This document shows positions 56,104-64,000 of a stretch of DNA of 64,000 nucleotides, piece by piece. Position 1 is the stretch's first letter. Every line of letters begins with the position of its first letter. The position numbers and the translations under genes were made by a program. The stretch is from Idiomarina seosinensis_A (lineage in GTDB: Bacteria > Pseudomonadota > Gammaproteobacteria > Enterobacterales > Alteromonadaceae). The notes beneath the pieces are model-generated. The model saw nothing but the letters and a program-made list of their open reading frames with translations. It ran no database searches and was not told the origin of the DNA. The DNA is taken from assembly GCF_044797955.1 (NCBI RefSeq), contig NZ_CP085211.1, positions 1,736,001 through 1,800,000 on the forward strand, read 5' to 3'.

Positions 56104-56121
56104 CTACGTTTAGAGAAGAAG

Positions 56122-56197
56122 TGGTGGAGCCAAGCGGGATCGAACCGCTGACCTCCTGCGTGCAAGGCAGGCGCTCTCCCAGCTGAGCTATGGCCCC
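56122..56197 (-). tRNA. alaT: tRNA-Ala (TGC anticodon)
   Basis: A 76-nt cloverleaf with encoded CCA. Acceptor GGGGCCA, D arm AGCTCAGCTGGGAGAGC, anticodon arm CCTGCCTTGCACGCAGG with anticodon TGC, T arm AGCGGTTCGATCCCGCT. Lies in the 16S-23S spacer. Confidence 0.98.
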
Positions 56198-56198
56198 A

Positions 56199-56228
56199 CA
56201 GACCGAAGGTCTGTCGGCATGTCCGACA
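56199..56228. repeat. Two adjoining palindromes in rRNA spacer
   Basis: CAGACC-GAA-GGTCTG (56199-56213) and TGTCGG-CATGT-CCGACA (56212-56228), both perfect, directly upstream (transcript sense) of tRNA-Ala. They may be processing signals or REP-like elements. Confidence 0.65.
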
Positions 56229-56274
56229 CAACCCTAAAAGGGAACTTCAAGCTGTGACAAGGCCGCAAGGAGGA

Positions 56275-56292
56275 CGCATGCATCAGCATGCG
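56275..56292. repeat. Palindrome in rRNA spacer (CGCATGC-ATCA-GCATGCG)
   Basis: A perfect seven-base inverted repeat with a four-base loop, between tRNA-Ile and tRNA-Ala. Confidence 0.65.
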
Positions 56293-56324
56293 ACGACGCA
56301 GCAACGCAGTTCACAGCGCAGAAG

Positions 56325-56401
<77 letters not shown>

Positions 56402-56420
56402 AGTAACCTTCAGGCATTGC

Positions 56421-56438
56421 GTCGCGTCAGGACGCGAC
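56421..56438. repeat. Palindrome in rRNA spacer (GTCGCGT-CAGG-ACGCGAC)
   Basis: Perfect seven-base inverted repeat with loop CAGG and flanking CTAC, sharing the core GCGTCAGGACGC with 56086-56103. Confidence 0.75.
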
Positions 56439-56509
56439 CTACCCGAATTCTTCTCTATTGCTATCAAGCCTGCAAACTGTGTGGACACTTACTGCCGTAA
56501 GCTATTTTG

Positions 56510-58050
<1,541 letters not shown>

Positions 58051-58196
58051 AAAGTAGTTCAATCAACTCAATAAATTACGCGTTTTTGCTTAACTTCGTT
58101 ACCGAAGTCTTGCTGAACACTCATTCAAAAGTTGCAATACAATTTTCGTTTGCTTACTTTCGCAAGTGCCCACACAGTTTGCTTGGCTTGATATAT

Positions 58197-58208
58197 TGTT
58201 AAAGAGCG
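58197..58208 (-). promoter_or_regulatory. boxA antitermination element in the rrn leader
   Basis: On the minus strand CGCTCTTTAACA, the same sequence as the spacer boxA, about 147 bases before 16S and 28 after the P2 -10. Confidence 0.85.
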
Positions 58209-58235
58209 TTGCTTCTTTCCGAAGCAGGGAGGCGT

Positions 58236-58263
58236 ATTTTACATCCCTTTAGGTAATCGTCAA
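58236..58263 (-). promoter_or_regulatory. rrn promoter P2
   Basis: On the minus strand TTGACG (58263-58258), a 16-base spacer and TAAAAT (58241-58236), followed by the GC-rich discriminator ACGCCTCCC. An A-rich stretch (AAAAGTTTAAAAAAGAA) directly upstream acts like an UP element. Spacer and discriminator fit stringent, growth-rate-controlled rRNA promoters. Confidence 0.85.
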
Positions 58264-58337
58264 GTTCTTTTTTAAACTTTTCCGCTACCCCGTTGTCGGT
58301 TATCACCTCGCGGCTTTCTCCCTGACAACGGCGGCGA

Positions 58338-58365
58338 ATTATAGAGATCTTATTGGCCCTTGCAA
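58338..58365 (-). promoter_or_regulatory. rrn promoter P1
   Basis: On the minus strand TTGCAA (58365-58360), a 16-base spacer and a consensus TATAAT (58343-58338), followed by the GC-rich TCGCCGCCG. A-rich sequence precedes the -35. The region 58051-58538 holds only these promoters, boxA and leader hairpins; the far end presumably also carries the promoter of the divergent repeat-protein gene. Confidence 0.85.
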
Positions 58366-58538
58366 GCACTTTTTTCGACTTTCTTTTAATTGCCTAACTT
58401 TTAATCTGCATTGTTAGAAGAATGTTTTTAACAGGGAACTCATGCTGTGTTAGGTTGACTAATTACCAAAGAGACGACTAACTATTAATCTGTACTAATT
58501 TTCAAATTCTACTTAGTTTAACGATAGAGGGAAATACT

Positions 58539-59363
58539 ATGGGGCCAGCATATAAGCGGATAACGCTTTGTTTCTTCTCTGCCATTAGCATAAATGCGGC
58601 AGCAGCAACCCTGCCCGCCAACAACAATTATGCACAACAGTCTTTAAATCCCTCAGTAACTAATTACGTTACCGAACTCAGTCCTTTGCAAAAAGAAAAA
58701 ATAACGACTTATAGTGGTATAATTACCAACCACCTTAACAAAAATTTTTCTATTATCCGTACTGTACGAATCTTAACGAAACACTCGCCACAGGACGTAA
58801 CCAGTATTCTTGTTGCCGCTTACCAACAACAACCTGAGCACATCACGGCAATTAGCCGCGCCGTAATCAGAAGCGAACCCGCATTAACAAATGACGTTGT
58901 GGCTACTGCCCTGACTGTCGCCCCTGAGCGTTGTGATGAAATTGTCGCTATGGCGATCAATGCGGAACCTGGCTACATTGATGATATTGTCGCCACAGCA
59001 GTAAACCACAAGCCTGAAAAACTCGATAGCATCGTACGAATCGCCATCACTGCTGAACCCGACTTAAGTGGTTCAGTTGTACGCTCTGCTGCTGAGACTT
59101 CGCCTAACAATTTTTTTGGTGCAGTACTCAATAGCATCAAGTCTTTACCGAAATCGACAAAAAACGTTTATTACGCAGTAAAAGATTTTTTTATTGAACA
59201 AAATACGTCCCGGCAAACAGATTTACCGGAGACAACACCCGAGCACTGGCAGCAATTTATTGAACGGGCAAAACAGAGTGGGGTAACACGCGAAGAACTT
59301 GAATGGTTTAAAGAGAAAGGTTATATCAGCGAGCAGCAATTAACTACCGCATTTAACCAATAA
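58539..59363 (+). CDS. Exported protein with eight tandem 15-residue repeats, function unknown
   Basis: A 274-residue protein. ATG 58539 has AGAGGG eight bases upstream. The N-terminus MGPAYKRITLCFFSAISINAAAA looks like a Sec signal with cleavage after AAA or nearby. Residues 84-203 consist of eight consecutive 15-residue units, each beginning with Pro and following P-x-x-h-x-x-[IV]-V-x-x-A-[IV]-x-x-x, e.g. PERCDEIVAMAINAE, PGYIDDIVATAVNHK, PEKLDSIVRIAITAE. This suggests an all-helical solenoid. Residues 204-274 form a charged helical tail (EHWQQFIERAKQSGVTREEL). I recognise no family. It stands alone, between the rRNA operon and the alpha operon, with a shared bidirectional terminator. Confidence 0.8.
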   Translation: MGPAYKRITLCFFSAISINAAAATLPANNNYAQQSLNPSVTNYVTELSPLQKEKITTYSGIITNHLNKNFSIIRTVRILTKHSPQDVTSILVAAYQQQPEHITAISRAVIRSEPALTNDVVATALTVAPERCDEIVAMAINAEPGYIDDIVATAVNHKPEKLDSIVRIAITAEPDLSGSVVRSAAETSPNNFFGAVLNSIKSLPKSTKNVYYAVKDFFIEQNTSRQTDLPETTPEHWQQFIERAKQSGVTREELEWFKEKGYISEQQLTTAFNQ

Positions 59364-59364
59364 A

Positions 59365-59388
59365 AAAGCCGGCGTAAACGCCGGCTTT
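59365..59388. terminator. Bidirectional terminator between repeat-protein gene and rplQ
   Basis: Ten-base stem AAAGCCGGCG / CGCCGGCTTT (59365-59374, 59379-59388) with TAAA loop; A-run on the left, T-rich on the right. It can end both the plus-strand repeat gene and the minus-strand alpha operon. Confidence 0.92.
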
Positions 59389-59403
59389 CTATTTTGAGAT
59401 AAT

Positions 59404-59805
59404 TTAATCTGCAGTAACTTCTTCTACAGACTCAACCTCTTCAACTTCTGGTCTATCAACTAACTCAATGTAAGCCATAGGAGCGTTATCACCTGTCCGG
59501 AAGCCACACTTCATAATACGAGTGTAACCGCCTGGACGACTTTCATAACGTGAGCCAAGCTCATTAAAAAGCTTACCTACAACTTCTTTATCACGAGTTC
59601 GTGCAAATGCCAAACGGCGATTCGCAACACTGTCTTGTTTAGCCATTGTGATCAATGGCTCTACTACGCGACGCAACTCTTTCGCTTTTGGTAATGTTGT
59701 CTTGATTATCTCATGACGCACCAAAGAAACAGCCATATTGCGAAACATCGCTTGGCGATGGCTGCTATTACGATTAAGTTGACGACCACTCTTACGATGG
59801 CGCAT
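59404..59805 (-). CDS. rplQ: 50S ribosomal protein L17
   Basis: A 133-residue large-subunit protein. The N-terminus MRHRKSGRQLNRNSSHRQAM and the core VEPLITMAKQDSVANRRLA are the family signature. The C-terminal tail is acidic (EVEEVESVEEVTAD). Last gene of the alpha operon, 37 bases after rpoA, followed by a strong terminator. Confidence 0.98.
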   Translation of the reverse strand: MRHRKSGRQLNRNSSHRQAMFRNMAVSLVRHEIIKTTLPKAKELRRVVEPLITMAKQDSVANRRLAFARTRDKEVVGKLFNELGSRYESRPGGYTRIMKCGFRTGDNAPMAYIELVDRPEVEEVESVEEVTAD

Positions 59806-59842
59806 ACCTATACCCTTCTCAGTAAATCGATACTAAGGTAAT

Positions 59843-60832
59843 TTAGTCGTTATCAAGAAGACTAGCTGGCGGCCAGTTCTCCAGGCGCATGCCCAGAGAT
59901 AAACCACGTGACGCTAGTACGTCCTTGATTTCTGTCAGCGACTTTTTACCTAAGTTAGGAGTTTTCAACAACTCAACTTCGGTACGCTGGACTAAATCAC
60001 CAATGTACTGAATTGCTTCTGCCTTGAGGCAGTTCGCTGAACGAACAGTTAATTCGAGATCGTCGACCGGGCGGAGTAAAATCGGATCGAATTCCGGCTT
60101 TTCCTCTTTCTCTTCCGGCTCACTGATATCGCGGAGCTCTACAAACGCTTCCAGCTGTTCTGCCAAAATCGTTGCGGCACGGCGGATAGCCTCTTCAGGA
60201 TCCAGTGTGCCATTAGTTTCCATTTCGATAACCAGCTTGTCCAAGTCAGTGCGTTGCTCAACCCGAGCAGCGTCAACGCTGTAAGCGATACGCTCTACAG
60301 GACTAAACGACGCATCAACCAGCAGACGGCCGATTGGACGCTCATCATCGTCTTCAGACTGACGAGATGACGCAGGAACATAACCACGACCACGTTCAAC
60401 TTTAACACGCATGTTGAACTCGCTGTCACCGGTAAGGTGACAAATAACGTGTTCAGGATTTACGATTTCAACATCACCGTCGTGCTGGAAATCGCCTGCG
60501 GTTACAGGACCTGCACCGGATTTATTCAAGGTCAACGTCGCTTCGTCTTTACCTGCCAGGCTGACGGACAACCCTTTGAGATTCAACAAAATTTCTATGA
60601 CGTCTTCTTGAACGCCCTCTTTACTGCTGTATTCATGCAGTACACCGTCGATTTCTACTTCAGTCACTGCACAACCTGGCATTGATGATAATAGAATGCG
60701 ACGTAACGCATTACCTAAAGTGTAACCGAAGCCGCGCTCTAGAGGCTCCAGTGTCACCTTGGCATGAGTCGGGCTAATTTGCTCGATGTCGACTAACCTC
60801 GGCTTTAGGAATTCGGTAACAGAACCCTGCAT
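59843..60832 (-). CDS. rpoA: RNA polymerase alpha subunit
   Basis: A 329-residue subunit, the E. coli length. The N-terminal assembly domain (about 1-235) has LEPLERGFGYTLGNALRRILLSS. A linker (EEKEEKPEFDP) leads to the C-terminal domain (about 250-329) with ELTVRSANCLKAE and LGKKSLTEIKDVLASRGLSLG, which binds UP elements and activators. It lies 25 bases after rpsD. Confidence 0.99.
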   Translation of the reverse strand: MQGSVTEFLKPRLVDIEQISPTHAKVTLEPLERGFGYTLGNALRRILLSSMPGCAVTEVEIDGVLHEYSSKEGVQEDVIEILLNLKGLSVSLAGKDEATLTLNKSGAGPVTAGDFQHDGDVEIVNPEHVICHLTGDSEFNMRVKVERGRGYVPASSRQSEDDDERPIGRLLVDASFSPVERIAYSVDAARVEQRTDLDKLVIEMETNGTLDPEEAIRRAATILAEQLEAFVELRDISEPEEKEEKPEFDPILLRPVDDLELTVRSANCLKAEAIQYIGDLVQRTEVELLKTPNLGKKSLTEIKDVLASRGLSLGMRLENWPPASLLDND

Positions 60833-60857
60833 TGTGTCCTCTCTCTATGCTTAAGCT

Positions 60858-61478
60858 TTACTTTGAGTAAAGCTCTACGATCAACTGTTCGTTAATTTCA
60901 GCAGACAAGTCGCTACGTTCAGGAAGGCGCTTGAACTGACCTTCCAATTTGTTGCCGTCTACTTCTAACCAAACTGGCTTTTCACGCTGCTCGGCTAATT
61001 CCACCGCCGCTGCAATACGTGACTGCTTTTTAGCTTTTTCACGGACTGAAACAGCATCTTCAGGACGAACCTTGAAAGACGGAATATTAACAACTTGGCC
61101 ATTAACAACGACAGCCTTATGGCTGACCAGTTGGCGAGCTTCAGCGCGTGTAGACGCGAAGCCCATGCGATAAACTACGTTATCCAAACGCTGTTCAAGC
61201 AACTGCAACAGGTTCTCACCGGTATTGCCTTTCAGACGAGCGGCTTCTTTATAGTAGTTACGGAATTGTTTTTCCAGAACGCCGTACATACGACGAACTT
61301 TTTGCTTTTCGCGCAACTGCACACCATAGTCTGACAAACGACCGCGACGGGCGCCGTGCTGTCCAGGTGCAGTTTCGATTTTACATTTAGAATCGATTGC
61401 GCGTACGCCGCTTTTCAAGAACAAATCTGTTCCTTCGCGACGACTTAACTTGAGCTTAGGACCCAAATATCTTGCCAT
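60858..61478 (-). CDS. rpsD: 30S ribosomal protein S4
   Basis: A 206-residue primary 16S-binding protein. The N-terminus ARYLGPKLKLSRREGTDLF and the S4 domain RLDNVVYRMGFASTRAEARQ are complete; the N-terminal zinc cysteines of some bacteria are absent, as in E. coli. In E. coli S4 also represses the alpha operon by binding the rpsM leader; the same is likely but unproven here. Confidence 0.98.
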   Translation of the reverse strand: MARYLGPKLKLSRREGTDLFLKSGVRAIDSKCKIETAPGQHGARRGRLSDYGVQLREKQKVRRMYGVLEKQFRNYYKEAARLKGNTGENLLQLLEQRLDNVVYRMGFASTRAEARQLVSHKAVVVNGQVVNIPSFKVRPEDAVSVREKAKKQSRIAAAVELAEQREKPVWLEVDGNKLEGQFKRLPERSDLSAEINEQLIVELYSK

Positions 61479-61506
61479 GATCTTTCTCCAACTATCGATT
61501 CACGCC

Positions 61507-61896
61507 TTAAACGCGACGTTTCTTAGGCGGACGACAACCGTTGTGAGGAATCGGTGTCACATCGGTAATATTGGTAATGCGGTAACCAACGGCATTTAAC
61601 GCACGAATCGATGATTCGCGGCCTGGGCCGGGACCGTTTACAAATACTTCCAGGTTTTTAAGACCGTATTCCTTCGCCACTTCACCTGCACGTTCAGCCG
61701 CTACCTGAGCAGCAAACGGCGTTGATTTCCGTGAACCCCGGAAGCCAGACCCACCGGCAGTTGCCCACGCTAATGCGTTGCCCTGACGATCGGTAATAGT
61801 GATAATGGTGTTATTGAAAGATGCATGTACGTGAGCCATGCCATCGGCGACTTGCTTTTTAACGCGCTTGCGAGAGCGAGTTGGTGTTTTAGCCAT
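61507..61896 (-). CDS. rpsK: 30S ribosomal protein S11
   Basis: A 129-residue platform protein. The segments VADGMAHVHASFNNTIITITD and FVNGPGPGRESSIRAL and the C-terminus HNGCRPPKKRRV are all diagnostic. Lies 12 bases after rpsM and 28 before rpsD. Confidence 0.98.
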   Translation of the reverse strand: MAKTPTRSRKRVKKQVADGMAHVHASFNNTIITITDRQGNALAWATAGGSGFRGSRKSTPFAAQVAAERAGEVAKEYGLKNLEVFVNGPGPGRESSIRALNAVGYRITNITDVTPIPHNGCRPPKKRRV

Positions 61897-61908
61897 TACT
61901 CAATCCCC

Positions 61909-62265
61909 CTATTTCTTAATTGGCTTGCGCGGACCTTTACGAGTGCGCGCATTTGTCTTAGTGCGCTGACCCCGTAGAGGAAGGCTGCGACGATGACGAA
62001 GACCACGAAAACAACCGAGATCCATCAACCGTTTAATGTTCATTGATACTTCACGACGTAAGTCACCTTCTACTGCATATTTGGCAACTGCGTCACGAAG
62101 CGCGTCTAGTTTTTCTTCCGACAATGAACCAATCTTTGTGTCTTCAGCAATACCTGTTGCTGCACAGATTTCCTGTGAGCGGGTACGGCCAACACCATAG
62201 ATAGCGGTTAAAGCGATAACCGCGTGCTTATTGTCAGGAACGTTAATGCCAGCGATACGGGCCAC
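61909..62265 (-). CDS. rpsM: 30S ribosomal protein S13
   Basis: A 118-residue head protein that contacts 5S-side bridges and P-site tRNA. The start is the GTG at 62265 (sequence GTG GCC CGT), with AAGGAG eight bases upstream; an in-frame GTG at 62271 is too close to that site. This gives the exact family N-terminus ARIAGINVPDNKH and E. coli length. The C-terminus is RTKTNARTRKGPRKPIKK. First gene of the alpha operon. Confidence 0.97.
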   Translation of the reverse strand: MARIAGINVPDNKHAVIALTAIYGVGRTRSQEICAATGIAEDTKIGSLSEEKLDALRDAVAKYAVEGDLRREVSMNIKRLMDLGCFRGLRHRRSLPLRGQRTKTNARTRKGPRKPIKK

Positions 62266-62310
62266 TAACACGTCTCCTTAAATTTGTAGGCACAAGATGA
62301 AAAGCCCGTT

Positions 62311-62339
62311 AGGATACTCATCCACGTGCCGGATTGCAA
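62311..62339 (-). promoter_or_regulatory. Promoter of the alpha operon
   Basis: On the minus strand TTGCAA (62339-62334), a 17-base spacer and TATCCT (62316-62311). The start near 62304 leaves a leader of about 39 bases before rpsM in which the S4 pseudoknot would have to form. Hexamers are fair, spacing ideal. Confidence 0.6.
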
Positions 62340-62346
62340 ACACTTC

Positions 62347-62379
62347 AAAAGGGGATGGCCCTCAGGCCACCCCACTTTT
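62347..62379 (-). terminator. Hairpin between rpmJ and rpsM (end of the spc operon)
   Basis: On the minus strand AAAAGTGGGGTGGCC-TGAG-GGCCATCCCCTTTT, a long stem with one bulge and one G-T pair and a TTTT tail. It lies nine bases after the rpmJ stop and probably ends or attenuates spc transcription before the alpha promoter. Confidence 0.75.
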
Positions 62380-62387
62380 CCTTCGAA

Positions 62388-62501
62388 TCAACCTTGCCGC
62401 TGCTTATGTTTAGCGTCTGTACAAATCACTCGAACAACACCGTTGCGCTTAATGATTTTACAGTTACGACAGATTTTCTTCACGGAAGCACGAACTTTCA
62501 T
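62388..62501 (-). CDS. rpmJ: 50S ribosomal protein L36
   Basis: A 37-residue protein starting MKVRASVKKICRNCKIIKR. The zinc ligands Cys11, Cys14, Cys27 and His32 are all present, so it is the zinc-containing (C+) form. Start ATG at 62501, stop TGA at 62390-62388. It follows secY by 24 bases, as in the E. coli spc operon. Confidence 0.97.
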   Translation of the reverse strand: MKVRASVKKICRNCKIIKRNGVVRVICTDAKHKQRQG

Positions 62502-62525
62502 TGCTACTCTCCGTTCTGCTCAACC

Positions 62526-63854
62526 TTAGCGGCCGTAGCCTTTTAGGTTAGCTTTTTTAAGTACAGAATCATATTGATGTGACATCAAGTGAGTCTGTAC
62601 CTGAGCCATAAAGTCCATGATAACAACAACGATAATCAACAATGACGTACCGCCGAAGTAGAACTGTACGTTCCAGGCAATCATCATGAACTCAGGAACT
62701 AAACATACAAAGGTAATGTACAGCGCCCCTGCAAGAGTCAGCCGAGTCATTACTTTGTCAATATACCGCGACGTCTGTTCACCCGGACGTATGCCCGGAA
62801 TAAAAGCGCCTGACTTCTTCAGGTTGTCTGCCGTTTCGCGTGGATTAAATACCAACGCTGTGTAGAAGAAACAGAAGAAGATAATTGCAGCCGCGTATAA
62901 TAACACATAAAGCGGCTGTCCTGGAGATAAAGTCATAGATACTTGTTGTAAAATATCTGCGACAGCACCTTCACCAGAGCCAAACCAAGTGGCTATGGTA
63001 CCAGGAAACAAAATAATACTCGATGCGAAAATTGGTGGAATAACACCCGCCATGTTCACTTTCAATGGCAAGTGCGAACTCTGTGCCGCAAACACCTTAC
63101 GACCCTGCTGCCGTTTAGCGTAATTAACGACAATACGCCGTTGACCACGTTCAACAAAAACAACGAAGTAGGTTACTGCTAACACAACAACACCAATTAA
63201 CAACAGCAGCAGAAGGTGCAGGTCACCCTGCCGTGCTTGTTCTGCTGTTTGACCAATTGCCGATGGCAAACCTGCAACAATACCCACGAAAATCAGGATA
63301 GAGATGCCGTTACCGATACCTCGCTCAGTGATTTGCTCGCCTAACCACATCAGGAACATGGTGCCTGTCACCAAGCTCACAACTGCGGTAAAGTAAAAAC
63401 CAAAACCTGGATCGATAACCAATCCGGGCATCAGATTTGGCAAACCTGTTGCGATTCCAACCGACTGGAACGATGCCAGTATTAGGGTACCCCACCGCGT
63501 GTACTGGTTTATCTTGCGACGACCAGATTCACCCTCTTTCTTGAGCTCAGCCAGGCGTGGATGAACCACACTGGCTAACTGCATAATGATCGAGGCGGAA
63601 ATATAAGGCATGATCCCCAATGCAAACACTGACGCTCGTTCAAGAGCACCACCGCTGAACATGTTAAACATGGCAACGATGGTGTCTTTTTGCTGTTCGA
63701 ATAACTGAGCTAAAACTGCGGCATCAATACCAGGAATAGGCACAAAGGAGCCCGCTCGGAAGACGATGATCGCTCCTAACACAAACAACAGGCGACGCTT
63801 GAGTTCCGACGTGCCACCTTGCGCTCGATTTGATTCCAATCCTGGTTTAGCCAT
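62526..63854 (-). CDS. secY: Protein translocase subunit SecY
   Basis: A 442-residue inner-membrane channel protein with ten transmembrane segments. N-terminal LKRRLLFVLGAIIVFRAGSFVPIPGID, the plug region GGALERASVFALGIMPYISA and the segment GIGNGISILIFVGI are diagnostic, as is the cytosolic loop FNPRETADNLKKSGAFIPGIRPG. It forms SecYEG for Sec-dependent export. It follows rplO by five bases. Confidence 0.99.
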   Translation of the reverse strand: MAKPGLESNRAQGGTSELKRRLLFVLGAIIVFRAGSFVPIPGIDAAVLAQLFEQQKDTIVAMFNMFSGGALERASVFALGIMPYISASIIMQLASVVHPRLAELKKEGESGRRKINQYTRWGTLILASFQSVGIATGLPNLMPGLVIDPGFGFYFTAVVSLVTGTMFLMWLGEQITERGIGNGISILIFVGIVAGLPSAIGQTAEQARQGDLHLLLLLLIGVVVLAVTYFVVFVERGQRRIVVNYAKRQQGRKVFAAQSSHLPLKVNMAGVIPPIFASSIILFPGTIATWFGSGEGAVADILQQVSMTLSPGQPLYVLLYAAAIIFFCFFYTALVFNPRETADNLKKSGAFIPGIRPGEQTSRYIDKVMTRLTLAGALYITFVCLVPEFMMIAWNVQFYFGGTSLLIIVVVIMDFMAQVQTHLMSHQYDSVLKKANLKGYGR

Positions 63855-63859
63855 GAGCC

Positions 63860-64000
63860 CTATCCTTCGATTTTGCCGCCAGCAGCTTCAATAGCCTCGC
63901 GAGCGCCTTTGGTGACTTTCAGACCGTTAATGGTCAGTTTACGCGTTAACTCGCCGGACTTAATGACTTTTGCAGCCAATATGTTCTTACGAATTAGACC
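63860..64000 (-). CDS. rplO: 50S ribosomal protein L15 (C-terminal part; cut by window edge)
   Basis: The last 46 codons are visible, ending at TAG 63862-63860: GLIRKNILAAKVIKSGELTRK ... GAREAIEAAGGKIEG. This is the L15 C-terminus, and its place directly before secY is universal in the spc operon. The start lies beyond the window. Confidence 0.95.
   Translation of the reverse strand, partial: GLIRKNILAAKVIKSGELTRKLTINGLKVTKGAREAIEAAGGKIEG

Overview
The window reads as ordinary chromosome of a marine gammaproteobacterium of the Alteromonadales type, most likely Idiomarinaceae. That placement is inferred from gene order and protein features: a DUF3450/TtpC/TonB2 energy-transduction operon, a RibBX-type DHBP synthase, a two-PilZ protein beside radA, and enterobacterial-like his, dnaX-recR and spc/alpha ribosomal operons. 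No 16S comparison was possible. I see no phage, plasmid, transposase, CRISPR array or antiphage island. Coding density is very high, many stops and starts overlap, and both edges cut genes (a YoaA-type helicase at the left, rplO at the right).

Layout. 1-1416: 5' part of a YoaA/DinG-family helicase and a small Q/E-rich protein, both minus. 1552-8858: complete histidine operon, plus strand, with a hisL leader peptide of five consecutive His codons, an attenuator, and hisGDCBHAF(IE). 8860-11041: MATE exporter and alpha/beta hydrolase. 11111-16598: adk, htpG (sigma32-type promoter), recR, ybaB and dnaX, with an A10 slippery site in dnaX placed to make a gamma subunit. 16662-21930: a 40-residue membrane protein and the six-gene TonB2 cluster (DUF3450, TtpC, ExbB, ExbD, TonB, TPR). 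22422-25928: priC, HDAC-like hydrolase, 4.5S RNA (ffs), enoyl-CoA hydratase-family protein, KAS III. 26075-29460: yajG, periplasmic cyclophilin, ampG, PanE-like reductase. 29482-33459: ribBX, ribD, nrdR, glyA. 33633-39986: ettA, radA, double-PilZ protein, ytjB-like gene. 39976-46675: tatD-type nuclease, prfC, deoB, deoA, deoC, rimI, holD and tRNA-Trp, all minus. 46842-52586: tamA, tamB, then cdd on the opposite strand. 52694-58365: a complete rRNA operon on the minus strand (16S, tRNA-Ile, tRNA-Ala, 23S, 5S) with two promoters, two boxA elements and a terminator. 58539-59363: an unrecognised exported protein built on eight tandem 15-residue repeats. 59404-64000: alpha operon (rpsM, rpsK, rpsD, rpoA, rplQ) and the end of the spc operon (rplO, secY, rpmJ).

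How the genes work together. The his genes form one pathway under translation-coupled attenuation. The TonB2 cluster would supply proton-motive energy to outer-membrane receptors encoded elsewhere. TamA and TamB form one envelope-spanning machine. YajG/AmpG point to muropeptide recycling. deoCAB catabolise deoxynucleosides and cdd feeds pyrimidine salvage. The dnaX-ybaB-recR block joins the replication clamp loader with recombinational repair.

Most noteworthy: the A10 slippery site in dnaX followed at once by a -1 frame TGA; the secreted 8 x 15-residue repeat protein between the rRNA and alpha operons; the tandem PilZ protein with both c-di-GMP motifs intact; the nrdR-ribD-ribBX cluster lacking ribE/ribH/nusB; a string of perfect palindromes in the 16S-23S spacer; and an orphan plus-strand terminator at 22177-22203. 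None of these is proof of an undescribed system. The repeat protein is the best candidate for new biology.
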